Made by a program: the position numbers and the translations under genes
NCBI RefSeq assembly: GCF_001976065.1
Contig: NZ_MNAH01000001.1
Coordinates: 657,066-721,065, forward strand
Origin: Pseudomonas putida
GTDB lineage: Bacteria > Pseudomonadota > Gammaproteobacteria > Pseudomonadales > Pseudomonadaceae
DNA: 64,000 nucleotides
Direction: 5' to 3'
Part shown: positions 24,258-32,897 of the stretch, piece by piece
Layout: every line of letters begins with the position of its first letter
How positions within the stretch are numbered: position 1 is the first letter of the stretch
The notes under the pieces: model-generated
Told to the model about the DNA's origin: nothing
Seen by the model: the letters and a program-made list of their open reading frames with translations, nothing else
Database searches by the model: none

Positions 24258-25750
24258 AACCCTACCTCTGGTTGCACACCGGCCCAGGCCAGTGGCTGTT
24301 CATTCATGCCCCAATAAAGGCTTTTCTGTTCCATGTACTGCAGGATGCCCAGGCGACCTTTTTCACGACCCAGGCCGCTGTCGCGCCAGCCACCGAAGGG
24401 GGTGGAAATGGAGAATTGCTTGTAGGTGTTGATCCACACCGTGCCAGCCTGGATTTTTCGACCCAGTGCCCAGGCGCGCTTGTAGTCACGCGTCCAGATG
24501 CCGGCGGCGAGGGCGTACAGGCTGTCGTTGGCCTGCTCCAGCAATTGCGCTTCGTCGTCGAATGGCATGGCCACCAGCACCGGGCCGAAGATTTCTTCCT
24601 GGCACACCTGCTGGCTGTTGTTCAGACCTTCGAGGATGGTCGGCGGATAGTAGTAACCCTGATCAAGAACACCGCCGCTGGGGCGCTGGCCACCGAGCAG
24701 CAGGCGTCCGCCTTCGGCCAGTCCGAGTGCCACATAACGCTCCACCGACTCGCGGTGGGCGGCGCTGATCAATGGGCCCATTTGCGTGCGCTCATCCGCC
24801 GGATCACCGACGCGCAATGCGGCCGCCGCTGCCACCAGGCGCGTCATGAACGGCTCGTACAGCGCACGGGCGACGAACAACCGCGACCCGGCGATGCAGG
24901 CTTCGCCCGACGAACTGAAAATGCCGTACAACACGCCGGCCACCGCGTGGTCGAGGTCGGCGTCTTCCAGAACGATGGTCGGCGATTTGCCGCCCAGTTC
25001 CAGGGACACCGGCATCATCTTGTCGGCGGCGATGTGGGCAATGTGTTTGCCGGTTTTGGTGCCGCCGGTGAACGACACGCGCTTGACCAGCGGGTGACGG
25101 GTCAGTGCATCGCCGAGCAGCGAACCCTTGCCCGGCAATACGCTGAGCAAGCCCTTGGGCAGCCCGGCGTCTTCGCAGATGCGTGCCAGTTGCAAGGCCA
25201 TCAGCGGAGTGATTTCCGCCGGCTTGATCACTACGGCGTTGCCAGCCGCCAGCGCCGGAGCGACTTTCTGCGCTTCGCTGGCGATGGGCGAGTTCCATGG
25301 CGTAATCGCGGCGATCACGCCCATCGGTTCAAAGACGCTCATGCTGACGAAATCACCGCGAGATGGCGTGATGGTTTCTTCGAGCGTTTCACAGGCCGAA
25401 GCGAAGAACTGAAAAGTGCCGGCGGCACTGGCCACCAGGGCACGGGTTTCGTTGATCGGCTTGCCATTGTCCTGGCGCTGCAACTGTGCCAGTTCTTCGC
25501 TGCGCTCACGGATCAGTTCGGCGATGCGGTACAGCACGCTGGCGCGTTCATGGGGTTTGCGCTGCGCCCAGCCGCTGTGCAAAAACGCCTGGTGGGCGCC
25601 TTGCACGGCTTCTTCCACGTCTTCGACACTGGCGGCGTTGAGCCAGGCAACGGCTTCACCGGTGGCGGGGTAGCAGGTGGCGTAGCGCTCACCCCGGCCG
25701 AGTTGCCATTGGCCGGCAATGCAAATGGGTAACGTCTGTTCGAGAGTCAT
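24254..25750 (-). CDS. NAD(P)-dependent aldehyde dehydrogenase
   Basis: This 498-residue enzyme is a full-length ALDH superfamily member. Catalytic residues are N153 (PWNSP), E251 (LELGGKSP) and C285 (GEACIAGSR); the nucleotide loop SFTGGTKTGK is at 226-235. It oxidises an aldehyde to the acid. It lies between the dioxygenase gene (4-base overlap) and the aspartate-dehydrogenase-like gene (9 bases). The likely source of its aldehyde is the ThDP-dependent decarboxylase two genes upstream. It is similar in length and motifs to betaine/hydroxymuconic semialdehyde dehydrogenases, so oxidation of a ring-cleavage semialdehyde is the alternative. Confidence 0.9.
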   Translation of the reverse strand: MTLEQTLPICIAGQWQLGRGERYATCYPATGEAVAWLNAASVEDVEEAVQGAHQAFLHSGWAQRKPHERASVLYRIAELIRERSEELAQLQRQDNGKPINETRALVASAAGTFQFFASACETLEETITPSRGDFVSMSVFEPMGVIAAITPWNSPIASEAQKVAPALAAGNAVVIKPAEITPLMALQLARICEDAGLPKGLLSVLPGKGSLLGDALTRHPLVKRVSFTGGTKTGKHIAHIAADKMMPVSLELGGKSPTIVLEDADLDHAVAGVLYGIFSSSGEACIAGSRLFVARALYEPFMTRLVAAAAALRVGDPADERTQMGPLISAAHRESVERYVALGLAEGGRLLLGGQRPSGGVLDQGYYYPPTILEGLNNSQQVCQEEIFGPVLVAMPFDDEAQLLEQANDSLYALAAGIWTRDYKRAWALGRKIQAGTVWINTYKQFSISTPFGGWRDSGLGREKGRLGILQYMEQKSLYWGMNEQPLAWAGVQPEVGL

Positions 25751-25759
25751 CGCAGTTCC

Positions 25760-26563
25760 CTAAATCGAAATCGCGTGGGCGTGGTTGCCCAGGGCGCGGA
25801 CGACGCTGTAGACGGTCAACGCCGAGGTTTTCGGGTTGGCCAGCAGCGGTTTGCCACGCAGGCTCAGTTCGAACCCGCCAAAGGCGCCACGGGCTTCGAA
25901 GTGATGCACGTTCTCTTCGCAGAGCGGGTCGGCGATCAGGGTCACATGGGTGCGATCCAGGCCGAGCCCGGCCAGCGACAAGGTCGCGGCGACGTTGGCG
26001 TTTTTCGGGTACTGGCGGGCCGCTTCGCGGGCACTGCCCTGGAAAATCACCGTGGCTTCGCTGAGGCTGTCCAGGTCGAACGCCTGTTCCGCCGGGGTGT
26101 TTTTCCAGGCACGGGCCGGTTTGCGTCCGGTGTAGTTGACCGAGTCCAGGCCGCCGACCTTGGCCGCCGACAAGGCGTCGATGCCGCCGATGGCGCCGGG
26201 CAGCAATTCGATGCGGGTCTGACCGCGTTCGGCCGCTGCCTCCAGGCGCTCCACCAGGCCGACTTCGGACAGCGCGCCGACCGAGACGATCAGGCAGGCG
26301 ATGCCACGCTCCAGGGCCGGCAACACATGTTCTTCGATGGCCTTGTGACCGGCACACTCGACCAGCAGGTCGGGGCGTGCGTCGGCCGGCAGGGCCGTGA
26401 GCACTTGCGGCGGTTGTTTGAAACTGGCCAGCCTTTGCCGTACCAGCTCTTCGGAACCGGCCGAGGCGATGACGTAGTCGACGCACAACTGCGGGTCTTT
26501 CTCCAGCAGCTCGAGCACGCCGACGCCGATGGCGCCGCAGCCGATCATGGTGATATGCAACAT
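25760..26563 (-). CDS. Aspartate-dehydrogenase-like NAD(P) oxidoreductase
   Basis: This 267-residue protein starts MLHITMIGCGAIGVGVLELL, a Rossmann GxGxxG fold, followed by the L-aspartate dehydrogenase (DUF108) catalytic domain with LLPGAIGGIDALSAAKVGGL and KNANVAATLSLAGLGLD. The family converts L-aspartate to iminoaspartate or runs the reverse amination. In this operon it may act on another amino acid or imine. Start 26563 has GAGGA 6 bases upstream; a longer frame adds unrelated sequence. Its place between the ALDH and the ThDP enzyme suggests an amine-to-keto-acid step before decarboxylation, though that is inference. Confidence 0.82.
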   Translation of the reverse strand: MLHITMIGCGAIGVGVLELLEKDPQLCVDYVIASAGSEELVRQRLASFKQPPQVLTALPADARPDLLVECAGHKAIEEHVLPALERGIACLIVSVGALSEVGLVERLEAAAERGQTRIELLPGAIGGIDALSAAKVGGLDSVNYTGRKPARAWKNTPAEQAFDLDSLSEATVIFQGSAREAARQYPKNANVAATLSLAGLGLDRTHVTLIADPLCEENVHHFEARGAFGGFELSLRGKPLLANPKTSALTVYSVVRALGNHAHAISI

Positions 26564-26573
26564 GGCGAAGTCC

Positions 26574-28256
26574 TCAAGCCGTGGCTTTTTGCGCTTTGGT
26601 TTCGCTGTTGGGCGGACCGGCGAACTGGGTGGCGAAGCTGCCGACGCTGAGCATGTCGACTTCCAGCAGGAACGGACCTGGCTGCGACAGCGCACCGTCG
26701 ACCACCTTGCCGAAATCCTTGAGGTCGGTGACCAGTCCATGGCGCAGGTTCAGCGATTCGGCCAGCTTGGAATAATCCGGGGTGTGCAGGTCGACGTAGC
26801 AGTGGCGACTGCCGTACACCGCGTCCTGGATGTTGCGGATCACGCCGTAGCGCTGATCGTTCATCAGCAGGATCACCACGTTGGCGTTCTCTTGCACCAG
26901 CGTTGCCAGCTCGCCGAGGTTGAGAATGAAACCGCCGTCACCGGCCAGGGCGAAGACCTTGCGCTCAGGCGCGGTTTCCGCTGCCGCCACGGCCGCGCCA
27001 ATGCCCATCGACAAACCCTGGCCAATGCCGCCGCCGAGTGCATGCACGCCGGCACGCGGGTGGTACAGCGTCAGCAGGCGGTTACCCCAGATGCTGTTGG
27101 ACAGCGTGACGTCGCGCACCCAGGAGAAATTGCGCCCGGTGAGCGCTTGTAGCTGTTCGACCATGGCCGAGTACGGGCCGAGGTCGGCGATCAGTTGCGT
27201 GCGAGACTTTTCACGCACTTGCTTGAGCTCGGCGAGGAACGTCGGGTCGATGTGCAGGCGACCTTCCAGGCGATCCGCCAGGCCTTCAAGCGCCAGCGCC
27301 GAATCGCCGCAGATGAACAGTTCGCTGTTGTAGCTGCGCCCTTCGATGGCCGGGTTGGCGTCGATGCGCAGGGTGTTGCGTGGCAGCTTCAGCGCATATT
27401 TGAAGGTCTCGTTGCTGCGCAGGCGTGAACCGGCGATCAGCAGGGCGTCGCAGCTTTGCAGGAACTGCTCGACCAGTTTGTTTTGCGAGAACGCACCGAG
27501 GCAACGCTCGTCATCTTCGTTGACCACACCGCGACCTTGAGTCGAGGTGATCACGCCGACCCCCATGTCCAGCAGGCGCTTGACCTGCGGGCCGGCATGC
27601 CGCGCGCCGCCACCAAGCCACAACAGCGGGCGAGTGGCGCTGGCCAGACGCTCGGCCACCAGGTCCAGCGCTTCGGGTGCGGGCACGGCCACCGGAATCG
27701 GCAGCGGCGACAGGTCTGTCGGCATCGGGATGAACGTCGACTGGATGTCGATCGGGATTTCCACGCTGACCGGCCCGGTCGGCGCGGTCAGGGCAGTCTG
27801 CACGGCCAGCTTCAGGGTGCTGATTGCGGTTTCGACGCTGCGCACCCGGAACGCGGCCTTCGACACGGCCTTGAGCATGGTCAGCTGGTCGCGGGCCTCA
27901 TGGATGTAGGCGAATTCCTGGTCCAGGTACGGCGTTTCGATCTGCCCGGTGATGTGCAGCAACGGCGTGCCGGCGGTCAGCGCTTCGACCATCGCACCCG
28001 CAGCATTACCTGCTGCGGTGCCGGTGGACGTCAGGCACACACCCAGGCCACCGGTGGTACGGGCATAGGCGTCGGCCATGTTGGTCGCGCCGGCTTCGCC
28101 GCGGGCCATGACGAAGCGGATGTTGCCGCGCACGGCGAACGCATCGAGGATCGGCATGTTGTGGATCGAGATCACACCGAATGCGGCCTTGACCTCGCAT
28201 TGCTCGAGAAACGCGGTGATGGCAGCGCCAACGGTGACAGTATTTTCATTACGCAT
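26574..28256 (-). CDS. ThDP-dependent enzyme, 2-keto acid decarboxylase/acetolactate synthase-like
   Basis: This 560-residue protein has the three domains of the family: an N-terminal PYR domain with the catalytic Glu (E54 in ARGEAGATNMADAYA), a central domain (LWLGGGARHAG), and a C-terminal PP domain with the ThDP motif GDGGFILNLGEL ending in LLMND. It resembles benzoylformate, indolepyruvate or guanidino-oxopentanoate decarboxylases more than AHAS, and no AHAS small subunit is nearby. It probably decarboxylates an aryl 2-keto acid to an aldehyde for the adjacent aldehyde dehydrogenase. Start 28256 overlaps the end of the SDR gene by 8 bases. Confidence 0.85.
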   Translation of the reverse strand: MRNENTVTVGAAITAFLEQCEVKAAFGVISIHNMPILDAFAVRGNIRFVMARGEAGATNMADAYARTTGGLGVCLTSTGTAAGNAAGAMVEALTAGTPLLHITGQIETPYLDQEFAYIHEARDQLTMLKAVSKAAFRVRSVETAISTLKLAVQTALTAPTGPVSVEIPIDIQSTFIPMPTDLSPLPIPVAVPAPEALDLVAERLASATRPLLWLGGGARHAGPQVKRLLDMGVGVITSTQGRGVVNEDDERCLGAFSQNKLVEQFLQSCDALLIAGSRLRSNETFKYALKLPRNTLRIDANPAIEGRSYNSELFICGDSALALEGLADRLEGRLHIDPTFLAELKQVREKSRTQLIADLGPYSAMVEQLQALTGRNFSWVRDVTLSNSIWGNRLLTLYHPRAGVHALGGGIGQGLSMGIGAAVAAAETAPERKVFALAGDGGFILNLGELATLVQENANVVILLMNDQRYGVIRNIQDAVYGSRHCYVDLHTPDYSKLAESLNLRHGLVTDLKDFGKVVDGALSQPGPFLLEVDMLSVGSFATQFAGPPNSETKAQKATA

Positions 28257-29046
28257 GGCGGGACAGGCCTCCAGAAACATCGATATGGCTGCCTGTGGTG
28301 TAAGCCGACAGAGGCGAGGCCAGGAACAGGATTGCGCGGGCCGCTTCGATCGGCAGGCCCAGGCGCCCCAAGGGAATGTGTTTGCGTTGTGCCAGCTGGG
28401 CGGTCCATTGGCTCCAGTCCAGATCCCGTTCTTCGCGGGCTTCGAAACGGCGGCGCCATTGCCCGGACTCGACCAGGCCGATGAGGATGCCGTTGACCCG
28501 AATGCCATCGACGGCAAATTCGGTGGCCATCGAGCGCACCAGGTTCATCACCCCGGCGCGCGCGGCCGAGGTGGCGACCATGTGCGGTTCCGGCTGGCTG
28601 GCCAGCAGCGAATTGACGCAGACGATGGCGGCGTTCGCCTGACCTTGCAGCTGTGCCTTGAAGGCGCGGACGGGGTTGATCACCGAGAAGAATTTCAGGT
28701 TCAGTTCTTCGGTCCAGGCGCTGTCGGTAGTGTCGGCGAAGGTCGATACGCGACCTTGCCCGGCGTTGTTGACCAGCACGCTGGCTGGCCCCAATGCGGC
28801 CAGGCTGGCGGCGGCAAAGGCGTTGACCGAGTCGGCGTCCAGGACGTTGCAGGCCTGGGCCAGCAAGCGCGCCTTTGGAAAACGTTCACGCAACTGGTCT
28901 TCGGCGCTGCGCAGGCGATCTTCGTCGCGACCGCAGAAGGCCACGGCCGCGCCGGCTTCGAGCAGCAGTTCGACGCAGGCCAGGCCGATGCCCGAAGAGC
29001 CACCGGTGACGATCGCGGTGCTGTCTTGCAGTTGATAGAGACTCAT
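28249..29046 (-). CDS. SDR-fold protein with altered catalytic residues
   Basis: This 265-residue protein has the SDR nucleotide motif TGGSSGIG, the NNAG motif and Ser146 (CVNSLLAS). The catalytic Tyr and Lys of the YxxxK motif are replaced: the aligned stretch is MVATSAARAG, giving T159 and R163. The C terminus ends GSHIDVSGGLSRHA as in many SDRs. The motif QPEPHMVATSAARAG looks like a subfamily signature and not a random mutation. It may be an unusual reductase, a dehydratase-like enzyme or a non-catalytic binder. It lies between the IclR gene (1-base gap) and the ThDP enzyme (8-base overlap). Confidence 0.83.
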   Translation of the reverse strand: MSLYQLQDSTAIVTGGSSGIGLACVELLLEAGAAVAFCGRDEDRLRSAEDQLRERFPKARLLAQACNVLDADSVNAFAAASLAALGPASVLVNNAGQGRVSTFADTTDSAWTEELNLKFFSVINPVRAFKAQLQGQANAAIVCVNSLLASQPEPHMVATSAARAGVMNLVRSMATEFAVDGIRVNGILIGLVESGQWRRRFEAREERDLDWSQWTAQLAQRKHIPLGRLGLPIEAARAILFLASPLSAYTTGSHIDVSGGLSRHA

Positions 29047-29047
29047 C

Positions 29048-29884
29048 TCAATCCCTCATCAGCGCCGTTACGCGGTTGTGGCCGTCGTGCCCGGTCGCGC
29101 TGTTGTAGTCGAGCAACCGCGACAGTTCGTCGGCGCTGCGGCGTACTTGCAGGAGCAATTCGTTGAAGTTGACGTGGGCGATCTGGGTGGTCGGAATCGT
29201 CACGCCCAGCGCCGCGACGATCTGCCCGGACTGATCGCGCACCGGTGCGGCCACCGAGGAAATCGCCGACTCGAAGAAGCCTTCACCGCTGACAAACCCG
29301 CGTTGGCGGTCGGCCTGGACCATGTCGAACAGCTCCATCACGGTCTTCGGCGTGCACGGCGAGAACTGTTCCAGGTGATCTTCCGGGTAGAGTTCGCGCA
29401 ACTCCGCCAGCGACAGGTCTTCGAGCAGGATGCGCCCGAGGACGGTGGCGTGGGCGGGCAGGCGCGTGCCGACATTCACCGCGCTGGAGAACACCGACGG
29501 CGGCGACACCTTGGCCACGTAGACGATCGAACGGCCGTCGCGCACCACCAGGTTGCTCGGGTAGTTGAGGCGGTCGCACAAGCGGGCCAGCAGCGGCTGG
29601 CCGAGCTCGGTCAGCTCCAGTGAGGCGAGGTACTCGAAGCCCAGGCGCAGCACCGACATGCCGAGGCGGTATTCGTTGCCGCTGCGGGTGACGAAGCCCA
29701 TGGTTTCCAGCGTCGTCAGCAGGCGAAAGATGGTCGAGCGCGGCAGCGACAGGCGTCGGGCCAGTTCCGGTGCGGTCAGCGTGCGATTGCGCCGGCTGAA
29801 TTCACACAGCAGCAGCAGGCCGCGCTCCAGGCCCGGCACGATGTATTTGTCCTGAGCGTCCTTCAGCAGATCTGAATCGTTCAT
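29048..29884 (-). CDS. IclR-family transcriptional regulator
   Basis: This 278-residue regulator has an N-terminal winged helix (about residues 17-75; LTAPELARRLSLPRSTIFRLLTTLETMGFV, shown here in part as its recognition region) and a C-terminal IclR effector domain (about 90-265; NVGTRLPAHATVLGRILL, SAISSVAAPVRDQSG). IclR proteins of aromatic pathways act as repressors or activators triggered by the substrate. The start at 29884 overlaps the stop of the hydrolase gene (ATGA), so it is translated within the operon, which suggests autoregulation. The 18-bp palindrome at 34924-34941 is its best candidate operator. Confidence 0.9.
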   Translation of the reverse strand: MNDSDLLKDAQDKYIVPGLERGLLLLCEFSRRNRTLTAPELARRLSLPRSTIFRLLTTLETMGFVTRSGNEYRLGMSVLRLGFEYLASLELTELGQPLLARLCDRLNYPSNLVVRDGRSIVYVAKVSPPSVFSSAVNVGTRLPAHATVLGRILLEDLSLAELRELYPEDHLEQFSPCTPKTVMELFDMVQADRQRGFVSGEGFFESAISSVAAPVRDQSGQIVAALGVTIPTTQIAHVNFNELLLQVRRSADELSRLLDYNSATGHDGHNRVTALMRD

Positions 29885-30765
29885 AGCGATGCACCTGTCA
29901 GGGATTCTTTGATGGCGAAGGCCAGGCGGCCCGCCACGACATGAGGTTGTTCGATGGGACTGGCATGTCCGGCATCGTTGATAAGCGCGAACGTGCCGCC
30001 CAGGGTCTTGGCCAGGGTCCGGCAGTTGTCGGGGGTGGTGATGCCGTCGGCGTCGCCGCAATGCACTTCGCAAGGCATGGTCAGCGGTGCATGGCGCAAC
30101 AGGTCTTCGCCGCACAGCAGTTCGATGGCCTGGCGATAACCCTCGGGATTGAGCCGTGCCATGTTCCACCGCACCCAGGCCTGCGCTTGAGGGCTGGCCA
30201 CCGGGGAGAGCATGTAGGCGCTGCGTTGCTCGGCCATCTGTGCAATGCCCAGCTGTTGCAAGGCGTGCAGGCGTTTGTCGCGCACTTGCTGGCGCTGCAC
30301 GGCGCGCGATGGATGGCCGTAGCCCTGGGCCGGGCTGATCAGCACCAGGCGGCTGATGCGCTGTTGCTGCACGCCGCTGGCGAAAGCGACGGCGGTAATG
30401 GCCCCCAGTGAATGCCCCACCAGCACGCAGCGCTCGATGCCCAGGGCGTCGAGCATCTGCAGCAGCCGCTCGGCATAGTCCGACGCATCCGGCGCCAGGG
30501 CTCGCAGGGGCGAGGAGTCGCCGTAGCCGGGCGCGTCCCAGGCGATCACCCGGGCGCTGCGGCCAAGCGCCTGCGCCACCTCCAGCCACGACGCCGAGCC
30601 CGAGCCGATCCCGTGCAACAACACAATGGCCGGCCCGCTTCCGCATTCGCGAAAGGCCTGGCGAGCGCCGGCGAGCTCCACTGTGCGCAATGGAAACTGC
30701 AGGGCCAGCTGCGCCTGAAGATCGGCGGTGAGCGACGGAGCGCGATGATCGATGGCGTGCGACAT
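29881..30765 (-). CDS. Alpha/beta hydrolase (meta-cleavage-product hydrolase-like)
   Basis: This 294-residue protein has the alpha/beta fold with oxyanion motif LLHGIGSGSASW (49-60), nucleophile elbow GHSLG (Ser119), an Asp in the DADGITTPDN region and His267 in DAGHASPIEQP. The length and motif order fit C-C bond hydrolases such as BphD and MhpC, which act on ring-cleavage products, and also lactonases such as PcaD. Its presence with an extradiol dioxygenase in one operon favours the former. It lies 4 bases after the cupin gene and overlaps the IclR start by 4 bases. Confidence 0.85.
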   Translation of the reverse strand: MSHAIDHRAPSLTADLQAQLALQFPLRTVELAGARQAFRECGSGPAIVLLHGIGSGSASWLEVAQALGRSARVIAWDAPGYGDSSPLRALAPDASDYAERLLQMLDALGIERCVLVGHSLGAITAVAFASGVQQQRISRLVLISPAQGYGHPSRAVQRQQVRDKRLHALQQLGIAQMAEQRSAYMLSPVASPQAQAWVRWNMARLNPEGYRQAIELLCGEDLLRHAPLTMPCEVHCGDADGITTPDNCRTLAKTLGGTFALINDAGHASPIEQPHVVAGRLAFAIKESLTGASL

Positions 30766-30769
30766 GGGC

Positions 30770-31309
30770 TTATCCGCGCTTGATCGAGGCCAGGGGGTGT
30801 TCTGGCGGGTAGGTCGGGGTCAGCGGTTTTTTCGCGCCGAGCATCACGCACATCAGCGCATCTTCATCGCCGATGTTGATCTCTTCGCGGTACACGCCGG
30901 GCGGCACGGAAATCACGTCGCGGTCGGTGAGGATGGTTTCGAAACGCTCGCCGTCCTTCTCGATCACCACCTTGAGTTTGCCGCGCAGCACGAAGAACAC
31001 TTCTTCGACGTCGGTGTGCAGGTGCGGCGGGCCTTCATGGCCGGCCGGGATCACCATGGTCGAGAAGGTGAAGTTCTCCGACGGGATGGTGTTCATGTCC
31101 GAGGTCACGCCGGTGCCGCCGGTGCCGATGTAGCGCATTTGCGCGCGGCGGAATTTCGGGTCGTAGTCAGCCTGGAATTTCAGGGCATTCCAGTCGTACT
31201 TGCGGGTTTCGTAACGGGCGATGCGGGTGTTCATCCAGCTTTCCAGATCGCTGCCGGCCGGCTGTTCCCAGCTTTTCGGGGTGGTTTGCTGTGCTGATAA
31301 ATCGGTCAT
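30770..31309 (-). CDS. Cupin-domain protein of the aromatic operon
   Basis: This 179-residue protein has one cupin barrel with HLHTDVEEVFFVLRG (two His and a Glu as metal ligands) and a second motif around VISVPPGVYRE, where the usual third His is replaced by Tyr or supplied elsewhere. The first 70 residues (WMNTRIARYETRKYDW and following) precede the barrel. It could be a dioxygenase or isomerase acting on a ring-cleavage intermediate, or a binding protein. Start 31309 (MTDLSAQQT) was chosen because the longer frame overlaps the upstream SDR gene with no family similarity. Function unknown. Confidence 0.8.
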   Translation of the reverse strand: MTDLSAQQTTPKSWEQPAGSDLESWMNTRIARYETRKYDWNALKFQADYDPKFRRAQMRYIGTGGTGVTSDMNTIPSENFTFSTMVIPAGHEGPPHLHTDVEEVFFVLRGKLKVVIEKDGERFETILTDRDVISVPPGVYREEINIGDEDALMCVMLGAKKPLTPTYPPEHPLASIKRG

Positions 31310-31328
31310 GGCTGTCTCCAGATCAAAG

Positions 31329-32096
31329 TCAAGGCATGACGAACCCGCCGTTGACCGGCAAGGTTTGTCCAGTGATGAAACGGGCGAGGTCGGACAGCGC
31401 GAACAGCACGGCGCCGCTGACGTCTTCGGGAAGTTGTGGGCGCTGGATGGCCCGTTGATCGTTGTACAAACGGTGGCGCGCCTCGGGTACATAGGCCGTG
31501 GCCTCGACCAGCACCAGGCCGGGGGCAATGGCGTTGACCGTGATGTTGTCGGTTCCCAGTTCACGGGCCAGGCTGCGGGTCATGGCGATGATTGCGCCCT
31601 TGCTCGCGACATACGCCAGCAGGTTCGGCGCGCCCCACAGAGGGGTGTCGGAGGCCAGGTTGACGATGGCGCCCTGGCCGCTGGCGCGCAGGGCCGGCAG
31701 GCAGGCCTTGGTCATCAACCAGGTGCCGCGCACGTTGACCTGCATCACCTGATCCCAGGTGTCCAGGGTCAGCTCTTCGCAGGTCTTGCCGCCGGAATTG
31801 GTGATCGAGGCGTTGTTGACCAAACCATCGAGCCCACCCAGCAAACGGGTAGTTTCAGCGATGCAGGCATCGATCGAATCCGGCTGCGCCAGGTCAACCG
31901 TGACGCCGTGCACGCTCAGGCCTTCGGCGACCAGTTCGGCGGCCGACTGCTGCACGCGTTCGGCGAGGATGTCGGCGATCACCACCTGGGCACCGGCGCG
32001 GCCAATGGCCTGGGCAAAGGCGTAACCCAGCCCGCGGGCGCCGCCGGTGACCAGCACGCGGCGGCCTTCGAGCAAGCGATTGAAGGTCGTCATCAT
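31329..32096 (-). CDS. SDR-family NAD(P)-dependent oxidoreductase
   Basis: This 255-residue enzyme is a classical SDR: VTGGARGLG nucleotide motif near residue 16, NNAS motif, catalytic Ser in VNLASDTPLWG, and YVASKGA with the active Tyr and Lys, ending ITGQTLPVNGGFVMP. It probably oxidises a side-chain alcohol or a dihydrodiol. It overlaps the ABC permease gene by 4 bases and precedes the cupin gene by 19 bases. Unlike the second SDR of this operon (28249-29046) its catalytic residues are intact. Confidence 0.9.
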   Translation of the reverse strand: MMTTFNRLLEGRRVLVTGGARGLGYAFAQAIGRAGAQVVIADILAERVQQSAAELVAEGLSVHGVTVDLAQPDSIDACIAETTRLLGGLDGLVNNASITNSGGKTCEELTLDTWDQVMQVNVRGTWLMTKACLPALRASGQGAIVNLASDTPLWGAPNLLAYVASKGAIIAMTRSLARELGTDNITVNAIAPGLVLVEATAYVPEARHRLYNDQRAIQRPQLPEDVSGAVLFALSDLARFITGQTLPVNGGFVMP

Positions 32097-32869
32097 TGGG
32101 TACTCAGCATGGCTTTGGGCATGTAGTGCAGGACACGCTTTTCGGCCCAGACCACTGCGCCGTAGGCGAATACGCCGATCAGCGTGAGCATGACGATGGC
32201 GACGAACACACCCGCGGTATTGCCCTGGCCTTCGGCATCGACCAGCAGGAAGCCCAGGCCCTGGTTACCGCCGACCAGTTCACCGACGGTGACGCCGATG
32301 ACGGCCAGGGTCGAAGCAATGCGCAGGCCGGAGAACAGCGCGGCCATGGCCGAGGGAAACTCCACCAGGCGGAAGATCTGCCAGCGGCTGGCGTTCATGG
32401 TCCGCACCAGGTTGATCATGTCCGGGTCCACGGTACGGATGGCCGACAGCACGTTGATCATCACCGGGAAGAACACGATCAGGATGGCGATCAGGATCTT
32501 CGGGTAGATGGTGTAGCCCAGCCACATGACGAACAGCGGGGCGAAGGCGACTTTGGGCGCAATCTGCAGCGCCAGGATGTACGGCGACAGCATGGCCTCG
32601 GCGGCGGGCGAGAGGCCCAGCGACACCCCGATCACCACGCCGAGCAGGGCACCCAGGCCAAAGCCGACGATGATTTCGAAGGCGGTGACCAGGGTGTGCT
32701 GCCACAGCCCGCCGCTATGCCACATCACCAGGCTTTCCTGGGCCACGCGGCTCAGTTGTGGCATGACGAATTCGGGCATGCCGAGCAATCCCGGGCCCCA
32801 CTGCCAGAGCACCAGGAACAGGACCAGCAGGGCGACGCTGCCGAGCATGGAGTTATTGAGGTTTTTCAT
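32093..32869 (-). CDS. ABC transporter permease, NitT/TauT (SsuC-like) family
   Basis: This 258-residue inner-membrane protein has six predicted helices and the cytoplasmic EAA loop (EFPSAMAALFSGLRIA), which contacts the ATPase. It belongs to the group of permeases for nitrate, taurine, alkanesulfonates, pyrimidines and aromatic acids such as phthalate. It follows the binding-protein gene by 28 bases and overlaps the SDR gene by 4. With the neighbouring ATPase and binding protein it forms a complete importer, presumably for the substrate of the downstream enzymes. Confidence 0.9.
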   Translation of the reverse strand: MKNLNNSMLGSVALLVLFLVLWQWGPGLLGMPEFVMPQLSRVAQESLVMWHSGGLWQHTLVTAFEIIVGFGLGALLGVVIGVSLGLSPAAEAMLSPYILALQIAPKVAFAPLFVMWLGYTIYPKILIAILIVFFPVMINVLSAIRTVDPDMINLVRTMNASRWQIFRLVEFPSAMAALFSGLRIASTLAVIGVTVGELVGGNQGLGFLLVDAEGQGNTAGVFVAIVMLTLIGVFAYGAVVWAEKRVLHYMPKAMLSTQ

Positions 32870-32897
32870 CGTGTCGTTACCTTGTTGTCACTGGCCG

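Noticed and set aside
24272..25732. Plus-strand open frame of 486 codons
   Set aside because: Antisense shadow of the aldehyde dehydrogenase gene; the His/Arg/Gln/Gly-rich composition is typical of such shadows.
29885..30646. N-terminal extension of the IclR frame to 532 codons
   Set aside because: The extension lies over the alpha/beta hydrolase gene in another frame. The IclR protein begins at 29884 with an ATG that overlaps the hydrolase stop.
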